From positions 50,664,309-50,728,308 of the forward strand of contig CM070577.1 of NCBI GenBank assembly GCA_036346355.1: a stretch of 64,000 nt of DNA. Reading direction: 5' to 3'. The DNA comes from Rhipidocladum racemiflorum (taxonomy: Eukaryota; Streptophyta; Magnoliopsida; Poales; Poaceae). The position numbers and the translations under genes are program-made. The notes beneath the pieces were generated by a model that was not told where the DNA came from, ran no database searches, and saw only the letters and a list, made by a program, of their open reading frames with translations. Shown here one piece after another: positions 47,095 through 58,603 of this stretch. How positions within the stretch are numbered: the first letter of the stretch is position 1; each line of letters opens with the position of its first letter.

Positions 47095-50000
47095 ATGGTG
47101 AACACCCGTGGGAACTTTGGAAGCAATGGGAGTGGATCTCGCCCAGCAGAAAACCCCAATGATGGAGCACCAGCACCACCAGTTGATATGCAGAGTTTTG
47201 GAGCCTTTCTTGCTGCTCAGACTCAGTTGATGCATGCTATGATGCAACAAATGCAGCACGTCACTGCTCAGGCCACTGCTAATCAAGTTAATCAGGGACC
47301 ACGCCAGAATACCAGGCTGTCAGAGTTCATGAGGACTCACCCACCCACTTTCTCTGGGAATGCCAATCCATTGGAGGCCGATGATTGGTTAAGATCAATC
47401 GAGAGGAAGCTACACATAGCTCAATGCATAGGGAATGAGAAGGTACTTTACGCTTCTCATCAGTTGGAAGGAACACCGCGAATGGTGGGAGAACTGTGCC
47501 ACGCAGAGAACCCTCAAGATATCACTTGGGAAGAGTTCACGGTGCATTCCGACAGATCACGTGCCTGAAGGAATCATGGACCTTAAGAAGGAGGAGTTCA
47601 GAGCATCGAAGCAAGGTAATCAGCCCGGTGGCGACTACCTGAACAAGTTCACACAGCTAGCACGCTACGCACTGAGGATGTAGCGACAGACAAATCCAGG
47701 CATAGCCTCGCTTTATGAAGGGACTTAACTCAGATTGCAAGTAGGGTTGATCACCCACACCTTTCCAGATTTCCAAGAGTTGGTGAATAAGGCGCTTATT
47801 CTTGAGGACAAGCGCAAGGAACCGGATGAGAACAGGAAGCGCAGGATGCAACAAAGAAGGATCACGCCAGGAACGCAATACCGAGAGTTGCACCAAATCA
47901 ATTCTTCGATTCCAACCACGTAATGCAACGAGGACACCATCCTCAGCACCAAGACTCCGCCAATCGTAACTACTGCACCCACTTCGCTAGAAACGCTTAC
48001 TCGAGCAAAGAAGGAACGCTGAGACGCCGCTACAATCGCAACGAGCCAGGACACTTTGCCAACAGCTTGTCCAAAGAAGACGCAGAGCGACCCGATTCGC
48101 TTCAACCTAGGAACCACCCGGCTAGGACGCCAAAGACCAGTGAGCCACACCCTGCATCGCGTGGTGAGAGGCCGAGTCAACCATGTCACCGCAGATGCAC
48201 TGCAGAATGCTACGGACGTCGATCTTGGGTAAGTTACTTGTTAACTCGATACACCAGCTTGATTTTGTTTGACTCGAGCTTCAGATTCGTTTGTTTCGCA
48301 AGGCTTTGCTACTAGAAATGATTTAAGGATTGCAAGACTTAAGTGCATGCTTTTAGTTCAAACCCTGGTTCCGAACTCCGAGCGGAAGTAGGATGTTCCG
48401 GGTGAGAATACTAAGAGATGGAATAGAGTTCCTAGCAAACCTTATAATTTTGGAGACCAGGACCTTAGATGTTATATTGGGAATGGATTGGTTATCCAAG
48501 CACAAGGTCTGTATTGGATTATGGACGAAGGACTATCTCGATTGAGAGCAGTGTGGGAAGAAAGTGGAATTTCAAGCCACTGCAGTTGGAGATGGACAGT
48601 TGATGGTTAACAGTACCAAGGCAATCAGCATAGAGGATGTCCCAGTAGTGAATGAGTACCCAGATGTCTTTCCCGAAGATCTACCCGGTATGCCGCTTGA
48701 GACGAGGACATAGAGTTTGTAATAGAGCTTGTACCGGTACAAAGACCGATAGCAAAGAGACCCTATCGGATGTCTACCGAGGAGTTGGTAGAGATGAAGA
48801 AACAGCTAGAAGAGTTAATGGAGAAAGGATTTATCAGGCCGAGTTCGTCGTGGGGAGCACCGGTTTTGTTTGTCAAGAAGAAGGACGGGAGTTTCAGGAT
48901 GTGCATTGACTACCGTGCACTCAATGAAGTCACCGTGAAGAATAAGTATCCGCTACCCAGGATTGATGATTTGTTTGATCGATTAAGAGGAGCCGGAGTT
49001 TTCTCCAAGATTGATCCGAGATCGGATACCATCGCTTGAAGATCCGATCGAGGATATTCAAGGCGCATTCTCGTCAAGATATGGACATTACGAGTTCTGA
49101 TTATGTCCTTTGGATCGATTTAACGCGCCAAATTTATTTCATGAATATGATGAATAAGGTGTTCATGGAATATCTGGACAAGTTTGTCGTTGTGTTCATA
49201 GACGATATCCTAATCTACTCCAAGACAAAGGATGAACATGCCGAACACTTAAGGCGAGTTTTGGAAAAGCTGAGGGAACAGCAACTTTTCGCCAAGTTCA
49301 GCAAGTGTGATTTTTGGAAGGACAAGGTGGAGTTTCTTGGACATGTAATGACCGCAGAGGGAGTCGCCGTAGATCCAAGCAAAGTAGAAGCTGTGTTACA
49401 TTGGGAGCAGCCGAAGACTGTGACCCAGATTCGGAGTTTCCTTGGAATGGCAGGATACTACCGCCGTTTCATCGAAGGCTTTTCGACAATCGCGAAACCT
49501 CTTACGCAATTGCTGAAGAAGGAAAAGAAGTTTGCATGGACGCCGGAATGTGAGGAAGGATTTCAGGAGCTGAAAAAGCGATTGACGTCAGCACCGGTGT
49601 TAGTTCTACCGGATGTTGCTCAAAGCTTCGACATTTATTGTGACGCATCGCGCCAAGGACTTGGATGTGTGCTGATGCAGAATGGAAAGGTCGTCGCCTA
49701 TGCATCAAGGCAGTTGAGGCCGCATGAGGAAAATTATCCGACACATGACCTAGAGTTAGCTGCCGTAGTGCATGCTTTGAAGATATGGCGTCACTATCTG
49801 ATTGGAAACAGATGTGAAGTATATACGGATCATAAGAGCCTTAAGTACATATTCACCCAGTCGGATCTGAATATGAGGCAAAGGAGATGGCTAGAGTTGA
49901 TCAAGGACTATAATGTTGGAATCCATTACCATCCCGGGAAGGCCAACGTAGTAGCCGATGCTCTGAGTCGGAAAAGCCATACCGTGAGTGCGTTGCTAGC

Positions 50001-51499
50001 CACAAGTCAGGATGAGTTATGTAAGGATTTTGAAAATGAGGATTGAGGTAGTACCTAGCGGATTCTTGGCGCATTGGAAGTAAAGCCTACTTTAGAGGAC
50101 CAGATCCGAGAAGGACGAAGGATGATGACAAGATCCGCAGGATTAAGTCCATCAAGGAGGAAGGCAAGGCGAGGACTTCAAATTGGATGAGCAGGCACGT
50201 TATGGATGAAGGGTCGGATTTGTGTGCCTAACAAGGAGGAGTTAAAGCGATCGATTTTGGAAGAAGCCCATGACTCCAAGTACTCAATTCACCACAGAGC
50301 GCCAAGATGTATCAGGATCTAAAGGAGAGATTCGGTGGCCGAGTATGAAGCGTGAAGTTGCCGAGCATGTTGCATTGTGCGACGTATGCCGGAGAGTCAA
50401 GGCAATGCATCGAGACCAGCGAGATTGCTACAACCGTGAAGATACGAGTGGAAGTGGGAGGAAATCGGAATGGATTTCATTACCGGTTTGCCGAAGACTC
50501 AAGGGTTATGACTCCATATGGGTTATAGTGGATCGCTTGACCAAAGTAGCCCATTTTATCCCGTGAAGACCACCTACTCGGGAGATAAGTTAGCAGAGTT
50601 GTACATGATCGGGATTGTTTGTTTGCACGGAGTGCCAAAGAGGATTGTATCGATGAGAGGTACCCAATTTACCTCAAGATTCGGAATAAGTTGCATGAAG
50701 CCATGGGAACCCGTTTAAACTTCAAGATGTGCCTTATCATCCACAGACGGATGGACAGAAGAAAGGGTCAACCAGATTCTGGAGGATATGTTGAGAGCTT
50801 GTGCATTGGCTTATGCTACCTCTTGGGATAAGAGTTTGCCGTATGCCGAGTTCGATTACAACAATAGTTATCAGGCTAGTTTATAGATGTCACCTTTTGA
50901 GGCCTTTGTATGGTCGACTCGCCGGACGCCATTGAATTGGAATGAGACCGTGAGCGCCGTGTCTTTGGGCCTGATATTATTCAAGAGGTGAAGAGCGGAT
51001 CGCTATGATTAGGGAAAGGTTGAAGATAGCCCAATCACGACAAAAGAGTTATCTTGACAACCGTCGCGGGATTTGAGTTTTGAACCGTAAGACTTTGTAT
51101 ACCTCCGAGTTACGCCTCTCGGGAGTTAAGAGGTTCCATGCCAAAGGAAAACTTGCACCCTGCTATGTTGGACCATTTAAGATTTTGAGCCGCAGAGGCG
51201 AAGTTGCTTATCACCGGAGTTGCCACGATCGTTAGCAGGAGTACATGATGTATTCCATGTGTCTCGATTGAAGAAGTGTCTTCGAGTTCCTCGAGAATGC
51301 ACACCGCTAGAGTCAATTGAGTTGCAAGAGGATTTGACCTATAAGGAGTATCAGTGAGGATTCTAGACACAATGGATCGAGAAACTAGAAACAAGTCAAC
51401 CCGTTTCGTAGAGTTCAAAGGAGCAACCATGCAGAGAGCGAAGCGACTTGGGAGCGCGAAGAGGATTTGAAGAAAGAATTTCCAAACCTATTCCTTTAG
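47095..51499 (+). pseudogene. D3 gag-pol polyprotein with frame breaks
   Basis: Starts MVNTRGNFGSNGSGSR at 47095. Gag (47095-47900), nucleocapsid (~48010-48090), protease (~48230-48500, active site region scrambled), reverse transcriptase (~48770-49300). One long open frame (49036-50046, 336 codons) covers RT FIDDILIYSK, the thumb and a complete RNase H (YCDASRQGLGCVLMQNGK, DLELAAVVHALK, TDHKSLKYIF, KANVVADALSR). The integrase zinc region and core (~50270-50780) and chromodomain-like end (~51330) follow, stop at 51497-51499. Most breaks differ from those in D2, and many fall at cag/ctg or ccgg sites, so they may be sequencing errors in a recently active element. Confidence 0.9.
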
Positions 51500-54256
51500 T
51501 AAGCCCTGAATCTCGGGGACGAGATTCTATTAAGGGGGGGAGGTTTGTAACACCCCAAAATTTTACTTTTCCTAAATTCATGTGTGATTTGGCACTTTGG
51601 TGAATTTTTGGAATTTTCTGGAATTTATTTGGATTTATTTGGAATTTATTTGAATTTATTCCATTTTGAAATAATTGAAGAATTTAATTTTGCAAGTAAA
51701 TTTTTGTTGGAAATATTTTATTTGAGTCCAAAATGATCCAAAGTATTTTCTAGAATTTTTCTGGAATTTTTCTGAGTCATTTGCTATTTTTAATGAATTA
51801 AATGAATTACTAGGAATTATTTTAAATATTAAATCGCTGGAAAATCAAACTCGGGTCAAGTACTGTTCATACGACCGAGCCCGAGTCAGACTCGTGTTCG
51901 AGTCCGACCCGAGCCACGTGACTCGACCGAACCCACTCCTAACCCTAATCAATCCCAACCGTTGGATCAAGATCCAACGGCTGAGATCCGCCGACCCCGA
52001 CCCGAGCCGTGTCCGGACCGGACCCGGTCGCGCCCGTGCGATCGGGGCCGTTGATCGCGCCACGTGGACGGCTGCGACAGGCTGCTCCGCCGAGTCCGAG
52101 CCGGACTCGCCGGTGAGAGCGCCGCTGCGACCGACTAGGGTTCCGCCGAGCACGCCCCGGCTATTTAATGCCCGGATCGCACTTCGAGGATCGCCATCCC
52201 ACGCCGGTCCCGAAACCTAGCTCACGCCGCTAGGATCCCCACCGTCTCGCTGCTATTGCTCGCCGGAGTTGGTAAAGCACTCGCGCGATTTCGCGCCGTT
52301 TCCGCCACCGTCCGCCATCCTCCGCCGACGTTGACCCCAGATCCAGATCCCTTGCGTCAAGGCGCACCCGTGCCTACCATCCACTTCGCCGGAGGGGCCC
52401 TGCAGCGCCGTCGGGCGTGTCGCCGTCATCGACTCCGGCGCCAAGCCGCCGCACGCCATTGCCGTCGCCCGAGCTATCTCAGCCGTCCGATCAAGACCGC
52501 ACGATCCAGATCTTGCCACGTCATCGCACGGTGAGGTTTCGTTACGATCTCTAGATCCAATCTCAACCATTGGATCTAAATCCAACGGTCCAGATTAACC
52601 GCGTTCACCCCAAACGCGTAACACCAGATCCAATCTGGGCCGTTGATTTTCAAATCAACGGCCTAGATCTAGCCACGCGGGCCGTAAGGCCAACCGCCAT
52701 GGCGATCGGGCGGCCGGCCAAGATGAGAACGTGTCTCGACACGCCGGCCCGCATGTCGGCCGCCCAAAATCGCACCATGACGCCACGATGACGCCATGGC
52801 GGCCCGCTGTCGCCAGCTTGCCCCAAAGAAGCAGGCCGACGCCAAGAATGACGTCACCCGAGCGACCCACATGTCGATCTCACGTGGAGCCGTGGACCGA
52901 GTCCACCGTGAGACCGAGCCAAGCGTGGACCAAGTCCATGGACCGGCTGACGTCAGCCAGCCAATCAGGAGCTGACACGTGTCCATGCTGACGCAATAAT
53001 TAATTTCCGAAAAAAGAAAATGATTTAATAAATCGGTTTAATAATTGATTTGAATTTCAAAACTTCAAACGCTTATAACATTTGCGTTTCAACTCCGATT
53101 TGAGCGATTCAAATTTCTAAATTTGTATAAAATTGAGATCTACCTAAATATGAATTTTATTTAATTTTTGGACTAAAGTTTTTCTCTGTAATATTATTTA
53201 ATTGATTATTTAAACTTTAAATAATCATAACTTTTGCGTTTTAACTCCAAATTTGACGATTCCAGTTTCTAAAAATCCAGAAAATTATGTTCTCTCTGTT
53301 TATGGATTTTATTTGGAGTTTTGGGATCTTTTTGCCTAGTGTTTATTTGTGTATTTGCTATTTGCACGCTTTACGAGTAGACGTTGAAGTGCCGGAAGGA
53401 TTCGAAGGAGAAGTGTTGACTCAGGATCCAACTCAAGACCAAGAGCAAGTACTTTTTGAAGGCAAGTTGTGCTTTGACCATGTTGATCCTATTTCGAAAT
53501 CTATTTTGATTTAAACTATTGCATACTAGTTCAATTAGCAACATACTTTGCTTAAACATGGGGATTAGATAAATACCAATTTGCTGTATGACACCTTGAT
53601 TATCTAAGTATGTGCCATGATCCCTTGTCACCCTAGTTGTGGTTTACTAGTTGGACATTATTAAATTGCCAACATGGGTTTAGACCGTTGTAGTATGCTG
53701 CTTAGACCTGCTACGTGCTCATGACATGATTTTGGACAATCAAATGCTAATATGGACTTAATGATATATTGAACCTGTTTTGGAAAAGTATCATGTGATG
53801 TTGACGGCACGTGGTGCATGGTAATCAACTGGGGGTTTGATAAACGATTTCGGCCAGGGCATGTGGCAAGAGTAAGGTGGGCAGTTGTGGCATTGGGAGT
53901 GTTGATTTGGTTTTTCGGGTAGTCTTGCCCTGGTCACTCTAAGGACTTAACCTTGCAAGCCTTTGAACTGGGTCATACTTGCAACCACATGGCTGGAATG
54001 GGACGGCCCTAGTTGACTAAGTCGCTAAGGACTCACTTGTGGAGCCTCAGGGTGTCAATTACACCGTTTGTGTGATTGTACGGGGGAGCGTATCGTGGCT
54101 GTGGCCAGATACCCATCTAACGGTGTGTTGGTCCCATACTTCGCCTTGGCTAAGGGAAGGGATGGTGTAGAGCACGAACCGGAGAGGGACCACCTGTGTT
54201 GTTTGAGGCTTCCGAAAGGCTTTGTTACGGGAACTCGCCTTTGTGGTGTTTGACTG

Positions 54257-54340
54257 TATCTTGTGGGTAAAGTGCATAACCTCTGCAGAGTGTAGAATCT
54301 ATTTGAATAGCCGAGTCCACGGTACTGGACAATGCTCGGG
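54257..54340 (+). promoter_or_regulatory. Conserved palindrome block, D3 3' LTR
   Basis: Order: tatcttgtgggtaaagtgca, the perfect palindrome ctctgcagag, ctatttgaatag (54299-54310), then ccgag (54311-54315) with ctcgg (54335-54339) enclosing gtcca (54315-54319) and tggac (54326-54330). The block lies in the second half of the LTR, likely transcribed. Confidence 0.5.
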
Positions 54341-54611
54341 AATTACAGTCAAGGGTTAGACTTTCTGAAAATAACTTGGATTTGAAAAGTTGGGTTGGTT
54401 TAACAAAGAAGATGATGGAAATATGGTTTAGGATGGGGAAAATGTTTGTTAAACTTCTTGAAAAGTTATTTATGCTTTACTTATTTCTACTGCTTTCGAA
54501 TCTACTTTTATTACTTGTCAAAAGCTGTTTACCGCAAATATACCTTGAGCTATTCCTTTGTACCAAGCCATGCATATAGTATATTAGCTTGCATTCTGTG
54601 CATGACTTGCT

Positions 54612-54626
54612 GAGTACCAAGTACTC
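54612..54626 (+). promoter_or_regulatory. Conserved GAGT/ACTC hairpin, D3 3' LTR
   Basis: gagtac/gtactc with loop caa. An acceptor-like ataccag|ttgaag follows, AG at 54649-54650. Confidence 0.5.
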
Positions 54627-54993
54627 ACCCTTGCCTCAACACAATACCAGTTGAAGAGGAGATTACGCGATTTGGGGAGGATTTCAAGAAGACCCGTCTA
54701 CTTAGGGATGCGAGCCCGATCGATTGCTGTGGTATACTGGATGGCGCCACGAAGTTTATTTGATTTTCCGCTGCTATTATTTTTCTCTGAATAAGTTTCG
54801 CCTTACGAGGCATACATTTGTAACTTGACCATAAGGTCAAGTAACCAGTTTGTATATCTAAATAAAGTACTTTGATAGTGTCGTTTGGTATGATTGTGAT
54901 ATATACCGATGTTAAGACTGTGTGCACTAGCGCGTTCCTGGACTAGTGCTGAATACACAGAGGGTCCGGATTTGCAAATTCGGGGTCCCGACA

Positions 54994-56030
54994 GTTTACC
55001 TCGTTCTCCACGAGGGAAGGATGCTGTTTGGGTTGTGGTGGACCGTCTCAGCAAGTCTGCGCATTTCATTCCCATCCGCACGACCAATTCAGCGAGCGAG
55101 TTGGCTCCCATCTATGTGCGGGAGATCGTGAGATTGCATGGTGTACCCAAGACCATTATCTCTGATCGGGATGCGAAGTTCGTCTCCAAGTTCTGGGAGA
55201 GTTTGCAGAGTGCTTTGGGTAATGCAGCCTTCGCCTTAGTACCGCTTTTCACCCTCAGACAGATGGGCGATCTGGCGTACCATCCAAACTTTGGAGGACA
55301 TGCTCGGGGCCTGTGTGATGGCTTGGAAGGGTAGCTGGAAGACCATTTGCCCCTTGCAGAGTTTGCTTACAATAACAGCTATCATTCCAAAGATCCGGCC
55401 TCGCTTCCTTATGAGGTCTTTGTATGGCCGGAAGTGCAGATCGCCACTTTGTTTGGATGTCGTGGGCGAGAGAGCTATTCTTGGACCGGATTGGGTGCAG
55501 CAGATCGTTGATCGTGTGTCGGAGGTTCGGCAGAACCTTATCGCAAAGACAGAGCGCATGTAAAAGCTATGCTGATGTGAGGCGGCGAGACTTGGAGTTT
55601 GAGGTGGGTGATAACGTACTCTTGCGAGTATCTCCCACCAAGGGTGTGGTGCGTTTTGGCATGAAAGGAAAGCTCAGTCCAAGGTATGTTGGGCCTTTTC
55701 CTATCCTCGCCCGAGTTGGTAGGTTGGCCTATCGTCTGGGGCTACCGGAAGCTATGCAAGGTGTGCATAATGTGTTCCATGTCTCGATGTTGAGGAAATA
55801 CTTGCATGATCCGGAGTTGGTGGTTCCATTGGAACCATTGGCGCTTGAGCAGGACCTCACCTTCGAGTCCCGTCCTGTGGATATTCTGGGGACTTCAGAG
55901 CGAGTGATGAAGAACAGGACGCTTAAGTTTGTCAAGGTCCTGTGGTCACATCGCATCGAGAGAAGCGACTTGGGAGCTGGAATCTCGCATGCGCGAGAAG
56001 CATCCCGAACTTTTCGCCTCAGGTGTGTGA
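54994..56030 (+). pseudogene. Element B integrase core and chromodomain (continuation)
   Basis: Resumes after the D array at LPRSPRGKDAVWVVVDRLSK. Integrase core follows with ISDRDAKFVSKFWE (second catalytic Asp). A degraded HPQTDGQ/E motif region lies near 55260-55310, and the capsid-like text LQSALG is followed by a small scramble. The segment with the first catalytic Asp (DF motif) fell in the ~65 bp lost at 38044/54994. The C-terminal part (GMKGKLSPRYVGPFPI, VHNVFHVSMLRKY) leads to a chromodomain-like module (VDILGTSERVMKNRTLKFVK) and a stop at 56028-56030 after HPELFASGV in the restored frame. Confidence 0.88.
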
Positions 56031-56103
56031 TGTGAAAGCCTAGCTGTCTTTGGTTTTGCTGGGTTTCGTGTTGGTGCATTTAGATTCGAGGTCGAATCCT
56101 GTT

Positions 56104-56117
56104 GAAGGGGGGAAGAA
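56104..56117 (+). other. Polypurine tract of element B
   Basis: gaaggggggaagaa directly before tgtgacac, identical to that of element A. Confidence 0.9.
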
Positions 56118-58298
56118 TGTGACACCTCGGAGTGTCGTATCCTTAATTATTGAACATGATAAGGTTAAATACAGTATGAGATGTGGAAATAAGGTTAAAA
56201 CCATAAGAATTGGAGGTTAATAACGTTTCCGGGCCGATTCCGGGCCGTTTCCGGGGTTTTGGGCCTTCCCGGGGGAGTTTTGGGCCTTGGTGGGCTTTGG
56301 AGGGGTTGAGAGGGACTCTTATTGGACTAGGGCAGGGTGTGGGGGCTGTTAAAAGGGGCTCCCCTGCCCCTTGCGCCCCACCTCAGCCCCTTGCGCCTCC
56401 ACCTCTCCTCCCTCTTCCCCTAAGCCCTAGCCGCCACCCCCTCCCCAAACCGTGCGCCCCCCCACCCCTTCCTCCACCTCCACACCACCTCCCCTCCACC
56501 CCTTGCTGCCCTAGGGTGGCCTCCCCACCCCTGCACCTCGTGGAGTCATCCCGTGGAGCGAGGAGCGAGTAACGTGGAGCGAGGAGCGATTCGCGAGGGG
56601 ATTCATTGGAGATTTGTTCGTCGGCCAAAGGTATGATCTTGGGGATCCTTGGGGATGATCTAGGTACCGTTATTAGGGTGTTTATCAAGTTTTTAGATCA
56701 ATTGGAGGCGCTGGATTGAAGTAATTTGGGTTAGATCTAAACTTGTCCACGTTTCTGTTTTCGGGCAGATTGAGCAGTCGAGTTAGGGTTCGAGTTCTCG
56801 TCAATTTAGAGTTCGAATCTGACCGTACGGACTTCTAGGAAGTTGTAGATAATTTAATTATATTTCCGTGGACGTAAAGCACGTTAATTTCCGATCAGCC
56901 GTTTGAATGTTACAGCTGTTTTACCGAGCGCCTAAAAATCTGTGACGCGATTGGAACAGATCTCGGTAATCTGTAGATTAAACAACTTTAGAGGCCGAAT
57001 CAGACTTTCCTTATACCTAGAGAAAGTTGGGAAATTTCCTAGGCTACGCGAGGGTGTACTCGTTTAATTCATTCGGAGTCCCAGAACTCAAGTTATGCCT
57101 TTTGCAAGGCTGCTGTCCCGCCGGGACAGAACCTCTGTTTTAGGTTTTGCGAGTAGTTGGCAATGTCGGGTTAGATGGGGGTTTGTGTACTGTTTTGAGG
57201 TTATGATTGTGAGTGTGTGATGCCTATGTGCAGGTGGTGTGACCCCGGGAGAGCCCTCTTCTTCCCGCCAATCCGTTGCACGTGTTTGAGGCAAGTGTGT
57301 TGTGATGGATAGCGAGTTGTAGGTTGCATGTTGAGATTAGATGGAATTGTTTACATGATATATGTCCACTTGCCATGTGTTAATGATTGATATGATATGA
57401 TGAGCATGTTTAACATATTATGATGCCATGTGTTAATATGTGAATTGAATATGATAATTGGCATGGTTGCATGCATGTCATGAGATAGGGCGAGGGCGGT
57501 GAGAAAGTCTTAACTAGTCCGGCAGGGTCGGTGAGAAAGTTATGACTAATCCGGAATGCCATTGAGTAAGTCCTATGTCGTGATTCCATCCACGTGGTGT
57601 TTGGAAGCGAGTAGGCACCCTCCATCTTCGGGATGGAAGGGAGGAAAGGGTGCACACCGACGGTGTGTACTCCACCATACTGGTATGAGGTTCCAGAGGG
57701 TCGAGCATTGCATTACTCGCATACAAATTGATGATGATATTGATAAGTAATCATGAATGAGATGATATACATGATGGAAGATGTTATTGCCATGTTGTTA
57801 TGCTTGTTGTCCATTGCAGTATGCTTGCTGAGTTTTCGAACTCACCCTTGTGTTTTCTTGTTGTTTTAGGTACCATGAGAACGGCATGCGGGAAAGGGGA
57901 ATAGTCACACGCTCACACGTTGCTTCACCTTAATGTTTCCCCAAGTCAATTCATTTAGTTTGATAATAAATTGCGTGTAATGGTCTTTAAAATTAAGTCT
58001 TAGCTTGGTTAATGAGAGTTCTATTGTTTGTTTGACACTTGGAACCTTAAGAGCTTAATGTTAGTCTCTTATTGTCGTTAAGACTTTATTTATTACTGTT
58101 TTAGATGTTTCTCTTATTGCCATATAATGCTATATTGTTGCTGTTCCTTAAATTCATGATAAAACAAAGGAGGTGCTGCCGAAATCTCGGTTTTTAGCCT
58201 ATGCACCTTTGCTGGAATTTTATGTTAAATGTGGTATTTAGTTGTTGTTTAGCTTGTGTTTGGTAGCATTCGGGCATATTAAATGCCGGGGTGTTACA
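56118..58298 (+). mobile_element. Element B 3' LTR
   Basis: 2181 bp, near-identical to 31900-34091, ending ggggtgttaca. The hairpin lies at 57830-57843. The ttctt target-site duplication follows at 58299-58303. Confidence 0.93.
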
Positions 58299-58303
58299 TT
58301 CTT
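58299..58303. repeat. Target-site duplication of element B, right copy
   Basis: ttctt, matching 31895-31899. Confidence 0.92.
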
Positions 58304-58603
58304 CACCAAGCTTGGAGGGATGAGGAGGCCATGGAAGCACCCTTGCTGCTGCTGGAGGTGTGGAGAGCAAAAGAGGGAGGAGAAAACAAAGAGGAGTGCC
58401 TCCAAGCTATCGGGTTGGGGAGGGGGTGGCCGGTTGAAAAAGAAAGTGGGAGGGGGGAAAAAGTACTGGGTAGAGTGGGGAAAAATGCTAGGTGCTTGCC
58501 TACCACACACAGATGAATTGACTATCCCGCTGAATAGCAGGTGGTTCACCAATATATCAGACGAGTAAGCACAAACTTGGAACCAACCCTATGTGATATT
58601 ACA
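58304..58603 (-). mobile_element. LTR E, terminal part (right end tentative)
   Basis: Joins to 31899 when element B is removed (…gagcttctt|caccaagcttgg). The purine-rich gggaggagaaaac and gggaggggggaaaaa stretch corresponds to the pyrimidine-rich block at the same place in A and B LTRs. A possible terminus is atattaca at 58603, followed by gtttc, which resembles the left flank ttttc with one mismatch. Confidence 0.45.

Larger units (their letters stand above)
51546..54993 (+). mobile_element. D3 3' LTR
   Basis: 3448 bp from tgtaacacccc to ggtcccgaca. It contains a clean 75-codon open frame (53287-53514), the palindrome block (54257-54340) and the hairpin (54612-54626). The following gtttacctcg belongs to element B integrase and would be the right target-site duplication; the left copy is lost with the deletion at 38044. 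Confidence 0.93.

Noticed and set aside
54257..54340. Possible tRNA-like or Pol III (A/B box) gene in the conserved LTR block
   Set aside because: gttcgaatagcc in D4 resembles a B box, but the match is lost in C and D1, no acceptor or anticodon stem can be drawn, and no T-run terminator follows at the right distance.
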